Shown one piece after another: positions 1-5,115 of a stretch of DNA of 5,115 bases (its first letter is position 1; each line of letters opens with the position of its first letter). Source of the DNA: Alphaproteobacteria bacterium. Lineage in GTDB: Bacteria > Pseudomonadota > Alphaproteobacteria > CBDBCS01 > JAHZLG01. The stretch is taken from positions 1 to 5,115 of the forward strand of contig JAHZLG010000017.1 of NCBI GenBank assembly GCA_022599995.1. The letters are read 5' to 3'. Below the pieces are notes generated by a model, which saw only the letters and a list, made by a program, of their open reading frames with translations, did not search any database and was not told where the DNA came from. The position numbers and the translations under genes were made by a program.

Positions 1-488
1 AGGCAAAAAGCTTGTCGCTTTTGATCCAATATTTCTTTCTTGCTCGCACCGTTTTGATCAACTGTATTTTGATCTTCGATGTGCGGAGTGTTGCGGTGAT
101 TGAAGACTTCTTCAAGCCTCTTAATTGTGTCGAGATAGGATTTCAGATCAATGGCACGCCCCGTTTCTTCTTTGCTGCTTTCTTTCAAAACTCTCTTACG
201 TATATAAAAACCCTTAGGGAGGTTATCACCCTGGCAATTGACTCCGGGGAAAATATTTTCCTTCCGACAGTACTCGTTGAATTCAGACAATAAGGTATTA
301 TCGTCGACCCCGCTACGCTTATTGAGTACTAGATCTGAGACTAGCTTGGCCGATGCCAGCATGTTTGTTGTTGAGTCGTCCGCCTCGTATGCCAGCTGGA
401 GGAATCTGTTTTTCTTGCGCATAGCGAGTTTGAGTTGGATAACCTTCTCGCTCAGCGGTTTGGGGGGTTCGTTGGTGTCTTCGGCCAT
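1..488 (-). CDS. Unrecognised charged hypothetical protein, 3' end cut by window edge
   Basis: An open frame reads from ATG at 488 to the left edge without a stop, giving 162 codons and an incomplete C terminus. A TAA lies in frame two codons upstream, so this ATG is the earliest possible start; GGAA about 7 bases before it is a weak ribosome binding site. The product starts MAEDTNEPPKPLSEK and is hydrophilic, rich in Lys, Glu and Asp, with no signal peptide or membrane segment. Residues about 13-60 look helical (KVIQLKLAMRKKNRFLQLAY), and another helix-like stretch follows near residue 125 (SYLDTIKRLEEVF). I recognise no family. The gene is visibly more AT-rich than the catabolic genes and uses codons such as ATA, AGA and TTA that they avoid, which suggests acquisition by transfer. 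It begins 3 bases after the stop of the restriction/helicase remnant, so it was probably in the same transcription unit and may be an accessory gene of that system. That role is inference from position only. Confidence 0.72.
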   Translation of the reverse strand, partial: MAEDTNEPPKPLSEKVIQLKLAMRKKNRFLQLAYEADDSTTNMLASAKLVSDLVLNKRSGVDDNTLLSEFNEYCRKENIFPGVNCQGDNLPKGFYIRKRVLKESSKEETGRAIDLKSYLDTIKRLEEVFNHRNTPHIEDQNTVDQNGASKKEILDQKRQAFC

Positions 489-491
489 GTC

Positions 492-673
492 TTATTCCAG
501 CATGAAAAGGGTACTATCTAGGGCATTCGGGAGATCGGCAATAATCGTCTGCGAGGGATAATGCCACTGCGCTTATCGAGCTGGCGCGAGCATCCCTCCA
601 TTGCCCACAACACCGCCGGTTTGCCACTCACCTCGTATGCATAGGCTTCAGGCGGGATGTGCTCGATGCGCTG
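492..673 (-). pseudogene. Decayed C-terminal fragment of a type ISP restriction/DEAD-box helicase-like protein
   Basis: Minus-strand translation from 673 to 557 contains RIEHIPPEAYAYEVSGKPA followed by VLWAMEG, then LDKRSGI. From memory of the family, this follows the pattern IP-x-EA-x-x-Y-x-V-x-GK-x-A-x-x-W, then DK-x-SGI, conserved near the C terminus of large type ISP restriction-modification proteins and related predicted helicases. The expected following segment (about 30 residues, usually starting VNDPN or VNDAN) is missing. A different frame takes over at 554 and reads SQTIIADLPNALDS to a TAA at 494-492, resembling the family's final S-x-x-T-x-x-I-V-x-ALP-x-LD element. The frame change coincides with the missing segment, so I infer an internal deletion that broke the frame. 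Nothing homologous is seen upstream of about 673, so more than 90 percent of such a gene would be gone. The alternative is chance similarity, but two ordered matches make that less likely. Confidence 0.55.
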
Positions 674-788
674 GGATACCGGGGCAAGAGGAACAACAAC
701 GAAAACAGCTCTGCCTCACCTCTGGGATGTGCGGCCATTTCTCTGCTTACTATAAGGCGCGAACCACAACAAAGGCAAGGCAATCCCC

Positions 789-872
789 GGCTGCCTTGCA
801 CGGGTGCATTGCGCGGGTGCCTTGCGCGGGTGCTTTGCCCGGCTGCTTTGCGCGGGTGCCTTGCACGGGTGC
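789..872. repeat. 13-bp tandem minisatellite, six full copies plus a partial
   Basis: Six consecutive 13-bp units run from 789 to 866, followed by the first 6 bases of a seventh. The consensus on the plus strand is GGGTGCCTTGCGC, with the variants GGCTGCCTTGCAC, GGGTGCATTGCGC, GGGTGCTTTGCCC and GGCTGCTTTGCGC. Copies differ by one to three bases and there is no insertion or deletion between units. Because 13 is not a multiple of three, the array is not a protein repeat in one frame. Junctions between some units form a short inverted repeat (TGCAC-GG-GTGCA), so the array could fold. It may have spread by slippage; a protein-binding role is possible but unsupported. Confidence 0.9.
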
Positions 873-875
873 ACG

Positions 876-893
876 GCAATGCCTGCAATGCCT
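876..893. repeat. 9-bp tandem duplication beside the minisatellite
   Basis: The 9-mer GCAATGCCT occurs twice head to tail and is followed by GCC, the start of another near copy. It lies 3 bases after the 13-bp array ends and shares the TGC-rich composition, so it probably arose by the same slippage process. Confidence 0.75.
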
Positions 894-1001
894 GCCGGAT
901 TTCTTTGGCAAATACCAAGGTGCTATTGCCGGCGATCGTCACGACCGTGCTGGAAGAAGAGTCGCACAAAAGCCGCTTGACTATAGCCACCACCCCATCG
1001 T

Positions 1002-1020
1002 TGCCGAACAGAAATCGGCA
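1002..1020 (-). terminator. Weak hairpin downstream of the FAD oxidoreductase gene
   Basis: On the minus strand TGCCGA and TCGGCA form a perfect 6-bp stem around a 7-base loop, beginning 16 bases past the stop codon at 1036-1038. The location suits the end of the three-gene operon, but no T-run follows and the stem is short. It is at best a weak or factor-assisted terminator. Confidence 0.28.
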
Positions 1021-1035
1021 CGCAACCCGCCGCTT

Positions 1036-2391
1036 CTATTCGCGCCCTGCTTGGTGCTCTCGCCAGCGGATCACGGCATTTGCCCCCACATCCCGAAAAG
1101 GCCGCGGCACCAATCGCTGCGGCGCTAGCTGTTCCGCAAAATACGCCGTGAGGGGGCTCGACTGCCCACAAGCTAGCTCGGCACAAGCCAGCTCGGCTGC
1201 AGCCATGCCCGCCAAGGTCCCGCGCACTGTGCCAAGTCCGTTTTGCACGCACGCCGCATAGAGACCATCATCGATCTCGCCAACCACCGACACCCCATTC
1301 ATGCTCATACACAGGTGACCCGCCCAAGTGTACGCCATCTTTGCGCCGGCTAACTGCGGAAATCGTTGATCAAATTTTTGCTGGATTACCCTCTTTGCCC
1401 GCGTCATGTCGGCAGAGAGTACTCGCTGATTACTGCGAAGCACGGCGCAGGTGCGGGTGACCACGCGATTGCCCCCCTGCCCGGTGTCAATCCGGCGCAC
1501 CGTGGTTCCCGTGGGGTTCGATGGGGTGATGCCCCAGCGTGTCTCGCCCCCCAGCTTCGCCAAAGCATCGGCATCGAGCTCGTCGGTCATGGCGGCAAAA
1601 AGAAAAAGCTGAAGCAGCCGCCCGCGCTGGAAGCCGAAACTTTCGAGGTGCCCATTCACCGACAAAATGACCTTTGCGGCGGTCACAGCTCCCTTCGGTG
1701 TTGCCACTCGCCACCCGCCTTGCTGCTTTTGCAATGAAAGTGCCGGCGATGATTCATAGATTGCGACTCCGCGCGCTGCCAATCCGTTCGCAAGCCCCCG
1801 CACGTAACCTGCTGGTTGCAGCTGCACCGTGCCCGCGGTATAGAGCCCTCCGTGGTAGTGGGGGCTGCCGGTTATTGCCTGCATTTGCTGGCGATCGAGA
1901 ATTTCGTATGACTCGCCCAGCGAATCCAAGTGCCGCGCATAGGATTTGTTATGCTGCTCGGCTTGCTCGCTTGCTGCACCGTTGATCTTGCCGATGGGGG
2001 CAACATAGTCGTCGTTGATGTTGTACTCCGCACCCATCGTTTGGGCAAAGGCAATGGCGGTGCGGTTCCATGCGATCTGCGTGCGGTCGTCTCCTGTCTC
2101 CGCCGAGTCAGCCCATTTCAGCTCGTGCGGGAGGTCGATCATGAACCCCGAATTGCGTCCAGCCGTGTTTTCCGCCAGCCTGCCTGCCTCAACCATCGCG
2201 ATGGTTGCGTGCGGGTTGAGTCTCTGGAGCTGACACGCGGCCGTCAGACCAGCAAATCCTGCCCCGATGATGGCAACGTCGACGCTTCGCTCGTCGTCGA
2301 GCATCGGGTAGGCGCGCGGTGGGGGCAAGATGGCCTCCCACCCGGCTCTGCCGGGCAGTGCGGGCAGTCGTCGCGCCGTGTACACGGTCAT
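1036..2391 (-). CDS. FAD-dependent amine/amino-acid oxidoreductase (DAO family, PuuB-like)
   Basis: The 451-residue product is a DAO-superfamily flavoenzyme, expected in the cytoplasm, oxidising a C-N bond of an amine or amino acid to an imine. Residues 38-49 (DVAIIGAGFAGL) form the Rossmann beta strand and GxGxxG dinucleotide motif, and E68 in MVEAGR is the acidic residue expected to bind the FAD ribose. AGRNSGF at 77-83 matches the second conserved FAD loop. QPAGYVRGLA at 192-201 is the family's mid-domain motif, and YTWAG (354-358) with VVGEIDDGLYAA and NGLGTVRGTLAG (about 384-395) gives the C-terminal FAD-binding end. The overall layout resembles gamma-glutamylputrescine oxidase, slightly long at 451 residues. 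The ATG overlaps the stop of the aldehyde dehydrogenase gene by 4 bp (ATGA) with no clear Shine-Dalgarno, which points to translational coupling. Substrate is unknown: gamma-glutamylated polyamine, D-hydroxyproline, proline-like compounds or another amine would all fit. Confidence 0.9.
   Translation of the reverse strand: MTVYTARRLPALPGRAGWEAILPPPRAYPMLDDERSVDVAIIGAGFAGLTAACQLQRLNPHATIAMVEAGRLAENTAGRNSGFMIDLPHELKWADSAETGDDRTQIAWNRTAIAFAQTMGAEYNINDDYVAPIGKINGAASEQAEQHNKSYARHLDSLGESYEILDRQQMQAITGSPHYHGGLYTAGTVQLQPAGYVRGLANGLAARGVAIYESSPALSLQKQQGGWRVATPKGAVTAAKVILSVNGHLESFGFQRGRLLQLFLFAAMTDELDADALAKLGGETRWGITPSNPTGTTVRRIDTGQGGNRVVTRTCAVLRSNQRVLSADMTRAKRVIQQKFDQRFPQLAGAKMAYTWAGHLCMSMNGVSVVGEIDDGLYAACVQNGLGTVRGTLAGMAAAELACAELACGQSSPLTAYFAEQLAPQRLVPRPFRDVGANAVIRWREHQAGRE
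1168..1197 (-). repeat. 15-bp in-frame tandem duplication inside the FAD oxidoreductase gene
   Basis: Two adjacent 15-bp units (plus strand ACAAGCTAGCTCGGC and ACAAGCCAGCTCGGC) differ by one base and encode AELAC twice at residues 399-408. The duplication lies after the last FAD-binding motif, in a surface-type helix, so it should not disturb the active site. It accounts for five extra residues in the protein. Confidence 0.85.
2341..2355 (-). other. Compact GC hairpin near the start of the FAD oxidoreductase coding region
   Basis: CCCGGC and GCCGGG flank a 3-base loop, giving a 6-bp all-GC stem in the message at codons 13-17. It lies about 36 bases after the ATG, where structure can slow early elongation or shield the coupled start. 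It may equally be a by-product of the Pro-Gly-Arg-Ala-Gly codons. Confidence 0.35.
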
Positions 2392-3881
2392 GCAATTGAC
2401 TCGTCGTGGTCATCGGCGAGGTCAATCCAGATGGTTTTTAGCTGGGTATACTGATCGTGGGCGTGGATACCATTGTCGCGCCCGCCGAACCCCGATTGTT
2501 TATAGCCGCCAAAGGGCGTGCTAATGTTGCCCTCGCCGAAGCAGTTGACGGTCACGGTTCCTGCCTTCACCCGGCGGGCGGCTTGCAGTGCCTGCTTGAT
2601 GTTGGTCGTGAACACCGAGGCACATAAACCATAGGTGGTTTGATTGGCGAGGCTGATGCCCTCTTCGATCGAGCCAATGGTGATGACGCTGAGCACAGGG
2701 CCGAATATCTCCTCTTGGGCAAGGGCATCGCTGTTGTTCTCGACGGCAATCACGGTGGGGGCGATCGCATGGGTTTCCACCCTGCCGCCGATCACAATGG
2801 TCGCTTGATCAAGGTAGCCCTTCACCTTCGCATAGTGGTCGGGGGAAACCAGGGCTCCCACCCGGGTTAGCGGATCGAGCGGGTCGCCCAAATTCCACTG
2901 CTGCATGTGATGCTCCACCCGTTGCAGCAAGGCATCGCGGACGGCATGATGCACCAACAGACGCGATACCGCCGAGCAATTTTCTCCCATGTTCCAAAAA
3001 GCGCCATTCACAATATGCTGCGCAACGACATCTAGGTTGGGGGCATCATCCATGACGATAGCGGGGTTCTTCCCGCCCATTTCGAGCACCACCTCTTTGG
3101 CGTTGGATTCGGCGGCATAGGTCAAAAATCGCTTCCCAGTGGCGGTCGATCCAGTGAACGAGACCATATCGACGTCCGCGTGCCGCCCGATTGGCTCGCC
3201 CACCGCCTCGCCGCCTCCGGGGAGCACGTTCAGCACTCCTGCGGGCAGGCCGGCTTCGCTGGCGAGCTCCGCGACATAGAGGGCAGTAAGGCTTGTCTCC
3301 TCCGCCGGCTTCACCACCACCGAGCACCCTGCGGCAAGGGCCGGGGCGATCTTCCATGCCAGCATGAGCAGGGGGAAATTCCACGGCAAGACCAGCCCCA
3401 CCACGCCGATTGGCTCGCGTATGATGATCGCCATGTGATCTTCGCTCGCAGGGGCCGTTTGATCGTAAATTTTGTCACACGTTTCGGCATGCCACTTGAG
3501 GCAGTTGATCGCCTCGGGGACGTCGACCGTTTGGCAGTCATAGATTGTCTTGCCGCTGTCGAGGCTTTCCATCACTGCCAATCGGTGTTGATCGCGGGTC
3601 ATTAATTTGACCAGTCGGATCAGCACTTCTTTGCGTTCTGCCGGGTCGCGTGCTGCCCAGACGCCTTGGTCGAATGACCGGCGGGCGTGGTGAACGGCAC
3701 TGTCGACGTCTTGTGCGTCGCATGCCGCAATATTGGCAAGCGGTTGTCCCGTGGCGGGGTTGGCGGTGACGAACGTGTTGCCGCTCTGTGCGGGACGGAA
3801 TGCGCCGTTGATATAGGCCCCGGTTGGCAGCACCAAGTCACGGGCAATCGACTTATATTCTTCGAGGGTAAGCAGGGGCAT
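2388..3881 (-). CDS. NAD(P)-dependent aldehyde dehydrogenase, PuuC-like
   Basis: The 497-residue product is a full-length ALDH-superfamily enzyme that oxidises an aldehyde to the acid in the cytosol. Landmarks are PWNFP (166-170) and K191 in VVVKPAEE for cofactor binding, FTGSTATG (242-249) as the nucleotide-loop motif, E267 in LEMGGK as general base, C302 in MGENCS as catalytic nucleophile, EEIFGP (390-395), and PFGGYKQSG (456-464). Overall it resembles gamma-glutamyl-gamma-aminobutyraldehyde dehydrogenase (PuuC), including its C-terminal LKTIWI ending. Between GYLDQ and ATIVIGG (about 355-366) it lacks roughly five to six residues that relatives usually carry as a Gly/Lys-rich turn. The ATG at 3881 fits the family's N-terminal length and is preceded by a weak AAGAGA. 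It overlaps the FAD oxidoreductase start by 4 bp, so the flavoenzyme and this enzyme probably act in succession. Alternatives include alpha-ketoglutarate semialdehyde dehydrogenase; the exact substrate cannot be read from sequence. Confidence 0.93.
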   Translation of the reverse strand: MPLLTLEEYKSIARDLVLPTGAYINGAFRPAQSGNTFVTANPATGQPLANIAACDAQDVDSAVHHARRSFDQGVWAARDPAERKEVLIRLVKLMTRDQHRLAVMESLDSGKTIYDCQTVDVPEAINCLKWHAETCDKIYDQTAPASEDHMAIIIREPIGVVGLVLPWNFPLLMLAWKIAPALAAGCSVVVKPAEETSLTALYVAELASEAGLPAGVLNVLPGGGEAVGEPIGRHADVDMVSFTGSTATGKRFLTYAAESNAKEVVLEMGGKNPAIVMDDAPNLDVVAQHIVNGAFWNMGENCSAVSRLLVHHAVRDALLQRVEHHMQQWNLGDPLDPLTRVGALVSPDHYAKVKGYLDQATIVIGGRVETHAIAPTVIAVENNSDALAQEEIFGPVLSVITIGSIEEGISLANQTTYGLCASVFTTNIKQALQAARRVKAGTVTVNCFGEGNISTPFGGYKQSGFGGRDNGIHAHDQYTQLKTIWIDLADDHDESIA

Positions 3882-3896
3882 TGGGGTCTCTTGGTC

Positions 3897-3929
3897 GGTG
3901 AAGCTAGGGTGAGGCTAGCGTGATGCTAA
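3897..3929. repeat. Three phased 11-bp repeats just upstream of the aldehyde dehydrogenase start
   Basis: Three head-to-tail 11-mers read GGTGAAGCTAG, GGTGAGGCTAG and CGTGATGCTAA on the plus strand (CTAGCTTCACC type on the coding strand). The nearest ends 15 bases before the ATG at 3881. The 11-bp period is close to one helical turn, so a protein bound to each copy would sit on the same DNA face. In RNA the array would form the leader of the aldehyde dehydrogenase message. The rest of the 119-bp gap (3882-4000) shows no convincing promoter or terminator. Confidence 0.8.
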
Positions 3930-4000
3930 GGGCGGTTGGTCGGCTTCGTATTTGCAGAGGCACGGACAGGGCTGTGGCACGGGTGGGCTGCTGGGTTTGC

Positions 4001-4912
4001 CTAAGGTGAGTCTTGCGTGATAGCGGCAATCGTCGTGCGCAGGGTGCGGGTGACCTCGGCGAGTTTGCGCTTGTCATCTTTGTTCAGGTCGCGCAGCGGT
4101 TTGCGCACGCCTCCTGCGGCAAAGCCGTTCATGGTGACGCCGTGCTTGATCGACTGGACGAATTTGCCGCCTTGCTCGAGCAGTTGCATGAGCGGCAACA
4201 GGGCGGTCATGATGCGTCTTCCGGTGGTGAAGTCGCCACGGAGGGCGCACGCCTCGTAGAGGGCAATGTGCTCTTTCATCAGGAAATTGGAGCCGCCGGC
4301 AACCCAGAATTGCGCGCCCCAGACAAAGAATTCGAGGGCTTGATCGTCCATTCCGCACCCGAGTGCGATATGGGGGTACTCTCTTGCGAGCATGTGCATG
4401 TGGTTGAGATCGCCTGAGCTATCTTTGATGCCGCAGAAATTTCTTGAACGCCCGACTCGGTCGAGAAATTCCTTGCCCATATGCGTGGCCATGCGCCCGG
4501 GATAATTATACAGCATCACGGGGAGATTGGCGGCACGGTCAATCTGAAGGGCATTCAGCGCATTCTCGCGTTCGGTTGGCACGGAGTAGGGCGGGCTGGC
4601 CAGGAGAATGGCGTCGGCTTGCATCGTGCGGGCAGCGGTTGCGAGCGCAAGCGAGTCGGCGGTCAGCATTGCTCCTGTTCCGACGACGAAGGGGACTCGG
4701 TTGTTGATTTGTTGCTGGGTGAATTCGGCGAGGGTTATTCGTTCGGTTACGGTTTGGGTGTAGTTTTCGCCGGTTGATCCTCCTGAGATGATGCCGTTCA
4801 CGCCTTGGTCGATCAGGTGGTCGATCAGGGTGCTGAGGGCGTCCCAGTTGATTGATTCGTCATCGTGATACGGGGTGATGACTGGGGTGTAGATACCATG
4901 AAATGTCAGCAT
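4001..4912 (-). CDS. DapA/NanA-family Schiff-base lyase or deaminase
   Basis: The 303-residue product is a class I aldolase-fold (TIM barrel) enzyme of the dihydrodipicolinate synthase/N-acetylneuraminate lyase family. It opens with FHGIYTPVITPY, the usual first strand. SGGSTGEN (43-50) is the carboxylate-binding GxTGE loop in the S-T form more typical of lyases than of true DapA (T-T). YNYPGR (135-140) supplies the catalytic Tyr and an Arg, and K163 in GIKDSSGD is the Schiff-base lysine. Length is normal. A GTG at 4993 would add 27 residues, but family alignment favours ATG at 4912; ribosome binding near that ATG is weak. As first gene of the operon with a flavoenzyme and an aldehyde dehydrogenase downstream, it is unlikely to be the housekeeping lysine enzyme. 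A plausible role is 1-pyrroline-4-hydroxy-2-carboxylate deaminase (hydroxyproline breakdown) or a related 2-keto-acid aldolase/dehydratase. That role is inference from context. Confidence 0.9.
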   Translation of the reverse strand: MLTFHGIYTPVITPYHDDESINWDALSTLIDHLIDQGVNGIISGGSTGENYTQTVTERITLAEFTQQQINNRVPFVVGTGAMLTADSLALATAARTMQADAILLASPPYSVPTERENALNALQIDRAANLPVMLYNYPGRMATHMGKEFLDRVGRSRNFCGIKDSSGDLNHMHMLAREYPHIALGCGMDDQALEFFVWGAQFWVAGGSNFLMKEHIALYEACALRGDFTTGRRIMTALLPLMQLLEQGGKFVQSIKHGVTMNGFAAGGVRKPLRDLNKDDKRKLAEVTRTLRTTIAAITQDSP

Positions 4913-4940
4913 GTCGGTTTTGATACAGAGAGTAAGGCTT

Positions 4941-4946
4941 CCTCCT
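4941..4946 (-). promoter_or_regulatory. Consensus AGGAGG with no start codon at normal spacing
   Basis: A perfect Shine-Dalgarno sequence on the coding strand ends 28 bases before the ATG at 4912, much too far for standard initiation. No ATG, GTG or TTG lies 4-12 bases after it in any frame. It may assist by standby binding or be a chance match. Confidence 0.35.
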
Positions 4947-4975
4947 ATTCCTGCATGGGTTGCCGGCAAAGTCAA
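4947..4975 (-). promoter_or_regulatory. Weak sigma70-like promoter candidate for the operon
   Basis: TTGACT at 4975-4970 is a good -35 match. After a 17-base spacer AGGAAT (4952-4947) is a poor -10, matching TATAAT at only three positions. It lies between the 23-bp repeat array and the first gene, where a promoter is expected. The weak -10 would fit an activator-dependent promoter or mean that the true promoter is elsewhere. Confidence 0.3.
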
Positions 4976-4976
4976 G

Positions 4977-5045
4977 CTATGATCGCGCGCCACCGCGTGA
5001 TTGTTTTCCTGCTTGTTTTCTTGGTGCCTGCACCATCTTCATCAT
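4977..5045 (-). other. Possible 22-codon upstream reading frame
   Basis: From ATGATG at 5045 a frame reads MMKMVQAP and continues with a basic tail to TAG at 4979-4977, ending 64 bases before the first operon gene. It starts inside the repeat array. No clear ribosome binding site precedes it and it may lie outside any transcript, so it is listed only as a possible leader peptide. Confidence 0.15.
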
Positions 5046-5115
5046 GGTGTCTGCACCATCGTTTTCATGGTGTCCGCACCATCTTCATCATGGTGTCTGC
5101 ACCATCGTTTTCATG
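5015..5115. promoter_or_regulatory. Array of 23-bp repeats with palindromic operator-like cores
   Basis: Units occupy 5015-5037, 5038-5060, 5061-5083 and 5084-5106, and a fifth begins at 5107 and is cut by the edge. Each unit has a 6-base linker (alternately GTTTTC and TTCATC) and a core such as ATGGTGTCTGCACCAT, a perfect inverted repeat ATGGTG-N4-CACCAT. The gene-proximal copy is degenerate (TTGGTGCCTGCACCAT). Alternation of linkers gives a 46-bp higher-order period, and the first 32 bases of that period are identical in both visible copies. The array lies 103 bases and more upstream of the first gene, behind the promoter candidate. Dyad cores at regular 23-bp spacing suggest cooperative binding of a dimeric regulator; the regulator family cannot be named from the motif with confidence. 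Array type and position are seen; the regulatory role is inferred. Confidence 0.7.

Larger units (their letters stand above)
489..1035. other. 547-bp region between genes, no intact gene
   Basis: This stretch lies between the end of the FAD oxidoreductase gene and the start of the AT-rich partial gene. It holds the helicase-like remnant (492-673), a 13-bp minisatellite (789-872), a 9-bp duplication (876-893) and a small hairpin (1002-1020). Long overlapping open frames exist on both strands through it, but they arise from GC-rich repeats and none shows a ribosome binding site or family signature. The one stretch with protein-like composition outside the remnant is on the minus strand at about 993-880, reading VVAIVKRLLCDSSSSTVV and then AGNSTLVFAKEIRQAL before it dissolves into repeat-encoded sequence. 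It could be a second gene remnant, but I cannot assign it. The region reads as decayed or recombined DNA. Confidence 0.6.

Noticed and set aside
12..561. Plus-strand frames opposite the left-edge gene
   Set aside because: Antisense shadows of the minus-strand frame, which is open for 162 codons with better composition and a tight junction to the gene remnant.
628..993. 121-codon minus-strand frame starting GTG at 993
   Set aside because: Its first 40 residues look protein-like, but it has no ribosome binding site, its middle is made of the 13-bp repeats, and its end overlaps the helicase-like remnant in another frame.
601..1261. Long plus-strand frames of 175 and 200 codons
   Set aside because: Rich in Cys, Ala, Arg and Gly from translating GC-rich repeats, overlapping each other and the end of the oxidoreductase gene; no family signature or start signal.
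3940..4000. Terminator after the DapA-family gene
   Set aside because: Only a 4-bp self-complementary stretch (ACAG-GG-CTGT) and a direct repeat of GGCACGG are present, with no T-run; the three genes may share one transcript.
4913..4993. 27-residue N-terminal extension of the DapA-family protein from GTG
   Set aside because: Family members start close to the FxGIYTPVITP strand, and the extension has no conserved feature or well-placed ribosome binding site.
5015..5115. CRISPR array
   Set aside because: The linkers are only 6 bases and themselves repeat, so there are no unique spacers.

Overview
The window looks like part of a moderately GC-rich bacterial chromosome, probably from a proteobacterium. 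That guess rests on protein style and gene content alone, because there is no rRNA or other marker gene. All recognisable genes lie on the minus strand, so transcription runs from high to low coordinates.

Right edge, 4913-5115: this is the upstream region of a catabolic operon. It carries an array of 23-bp direct repeats, four complete units plus the start of a fifth cut by the window edge. Each unit contains the inverted repeat ATGGTG-N4-CACCAT (5 + 5 bp arms in the degenerate gene-proximal copy), which suggests a multi-site operator for an unseen regulator. A weak promoter-like pair lies between the array and the first gene.

Central block, 1036-4912: three genes in the order DapA/NanA-family aldolase or dehydratase (4001-4912), NAD(P)-dependent aldehyde dehydrogenase of the PuuC type (2388-3881), and DAO-family FAD-dependent amine or amino-acid oxidoreductase (1036-2391). 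The last two overlap by 4 bp (ATGA) and are probably translationally coupled. A 119-bp gap, with three phased 11-bp repeats next to the aldehyde dehydrogenase start, separates the first two. Together the set suggests catabolism of an amine or cyclic amino acid: the flavoenzyme oxidises the C-N bond, the Schiff-base lyase processes a keto-acid or imino-acid intermediate, and the dehydrogenase oxidises a semialdehyde to the acid. Hydroxyproline breakdown uses these three enzyme classes, and gamma-glutamyl-putrescine breakdown uses two of them. The sequence does not decide the substrate.

Left block, 1-1035: this part looks like genomic flotsam. Downstream of the operon is a 547-bp stretch without an intact gene, holding a 13-bp minisatellite (six full copies), a small 9-bp duplication, and a decayed C-terminal fragment that I read as the end of a type ISP restriction-modification/DEAD-box helicase protein, broken by a frameshift at an apparent internal deletion. 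Three bases after the stop of that fragment begins an unrecognised, more AT-rich gene (488 down to 1, cut by the edge), probably once co-transcribed with it. This resembles the margin of a decaying defence island beside a metabolic operon.
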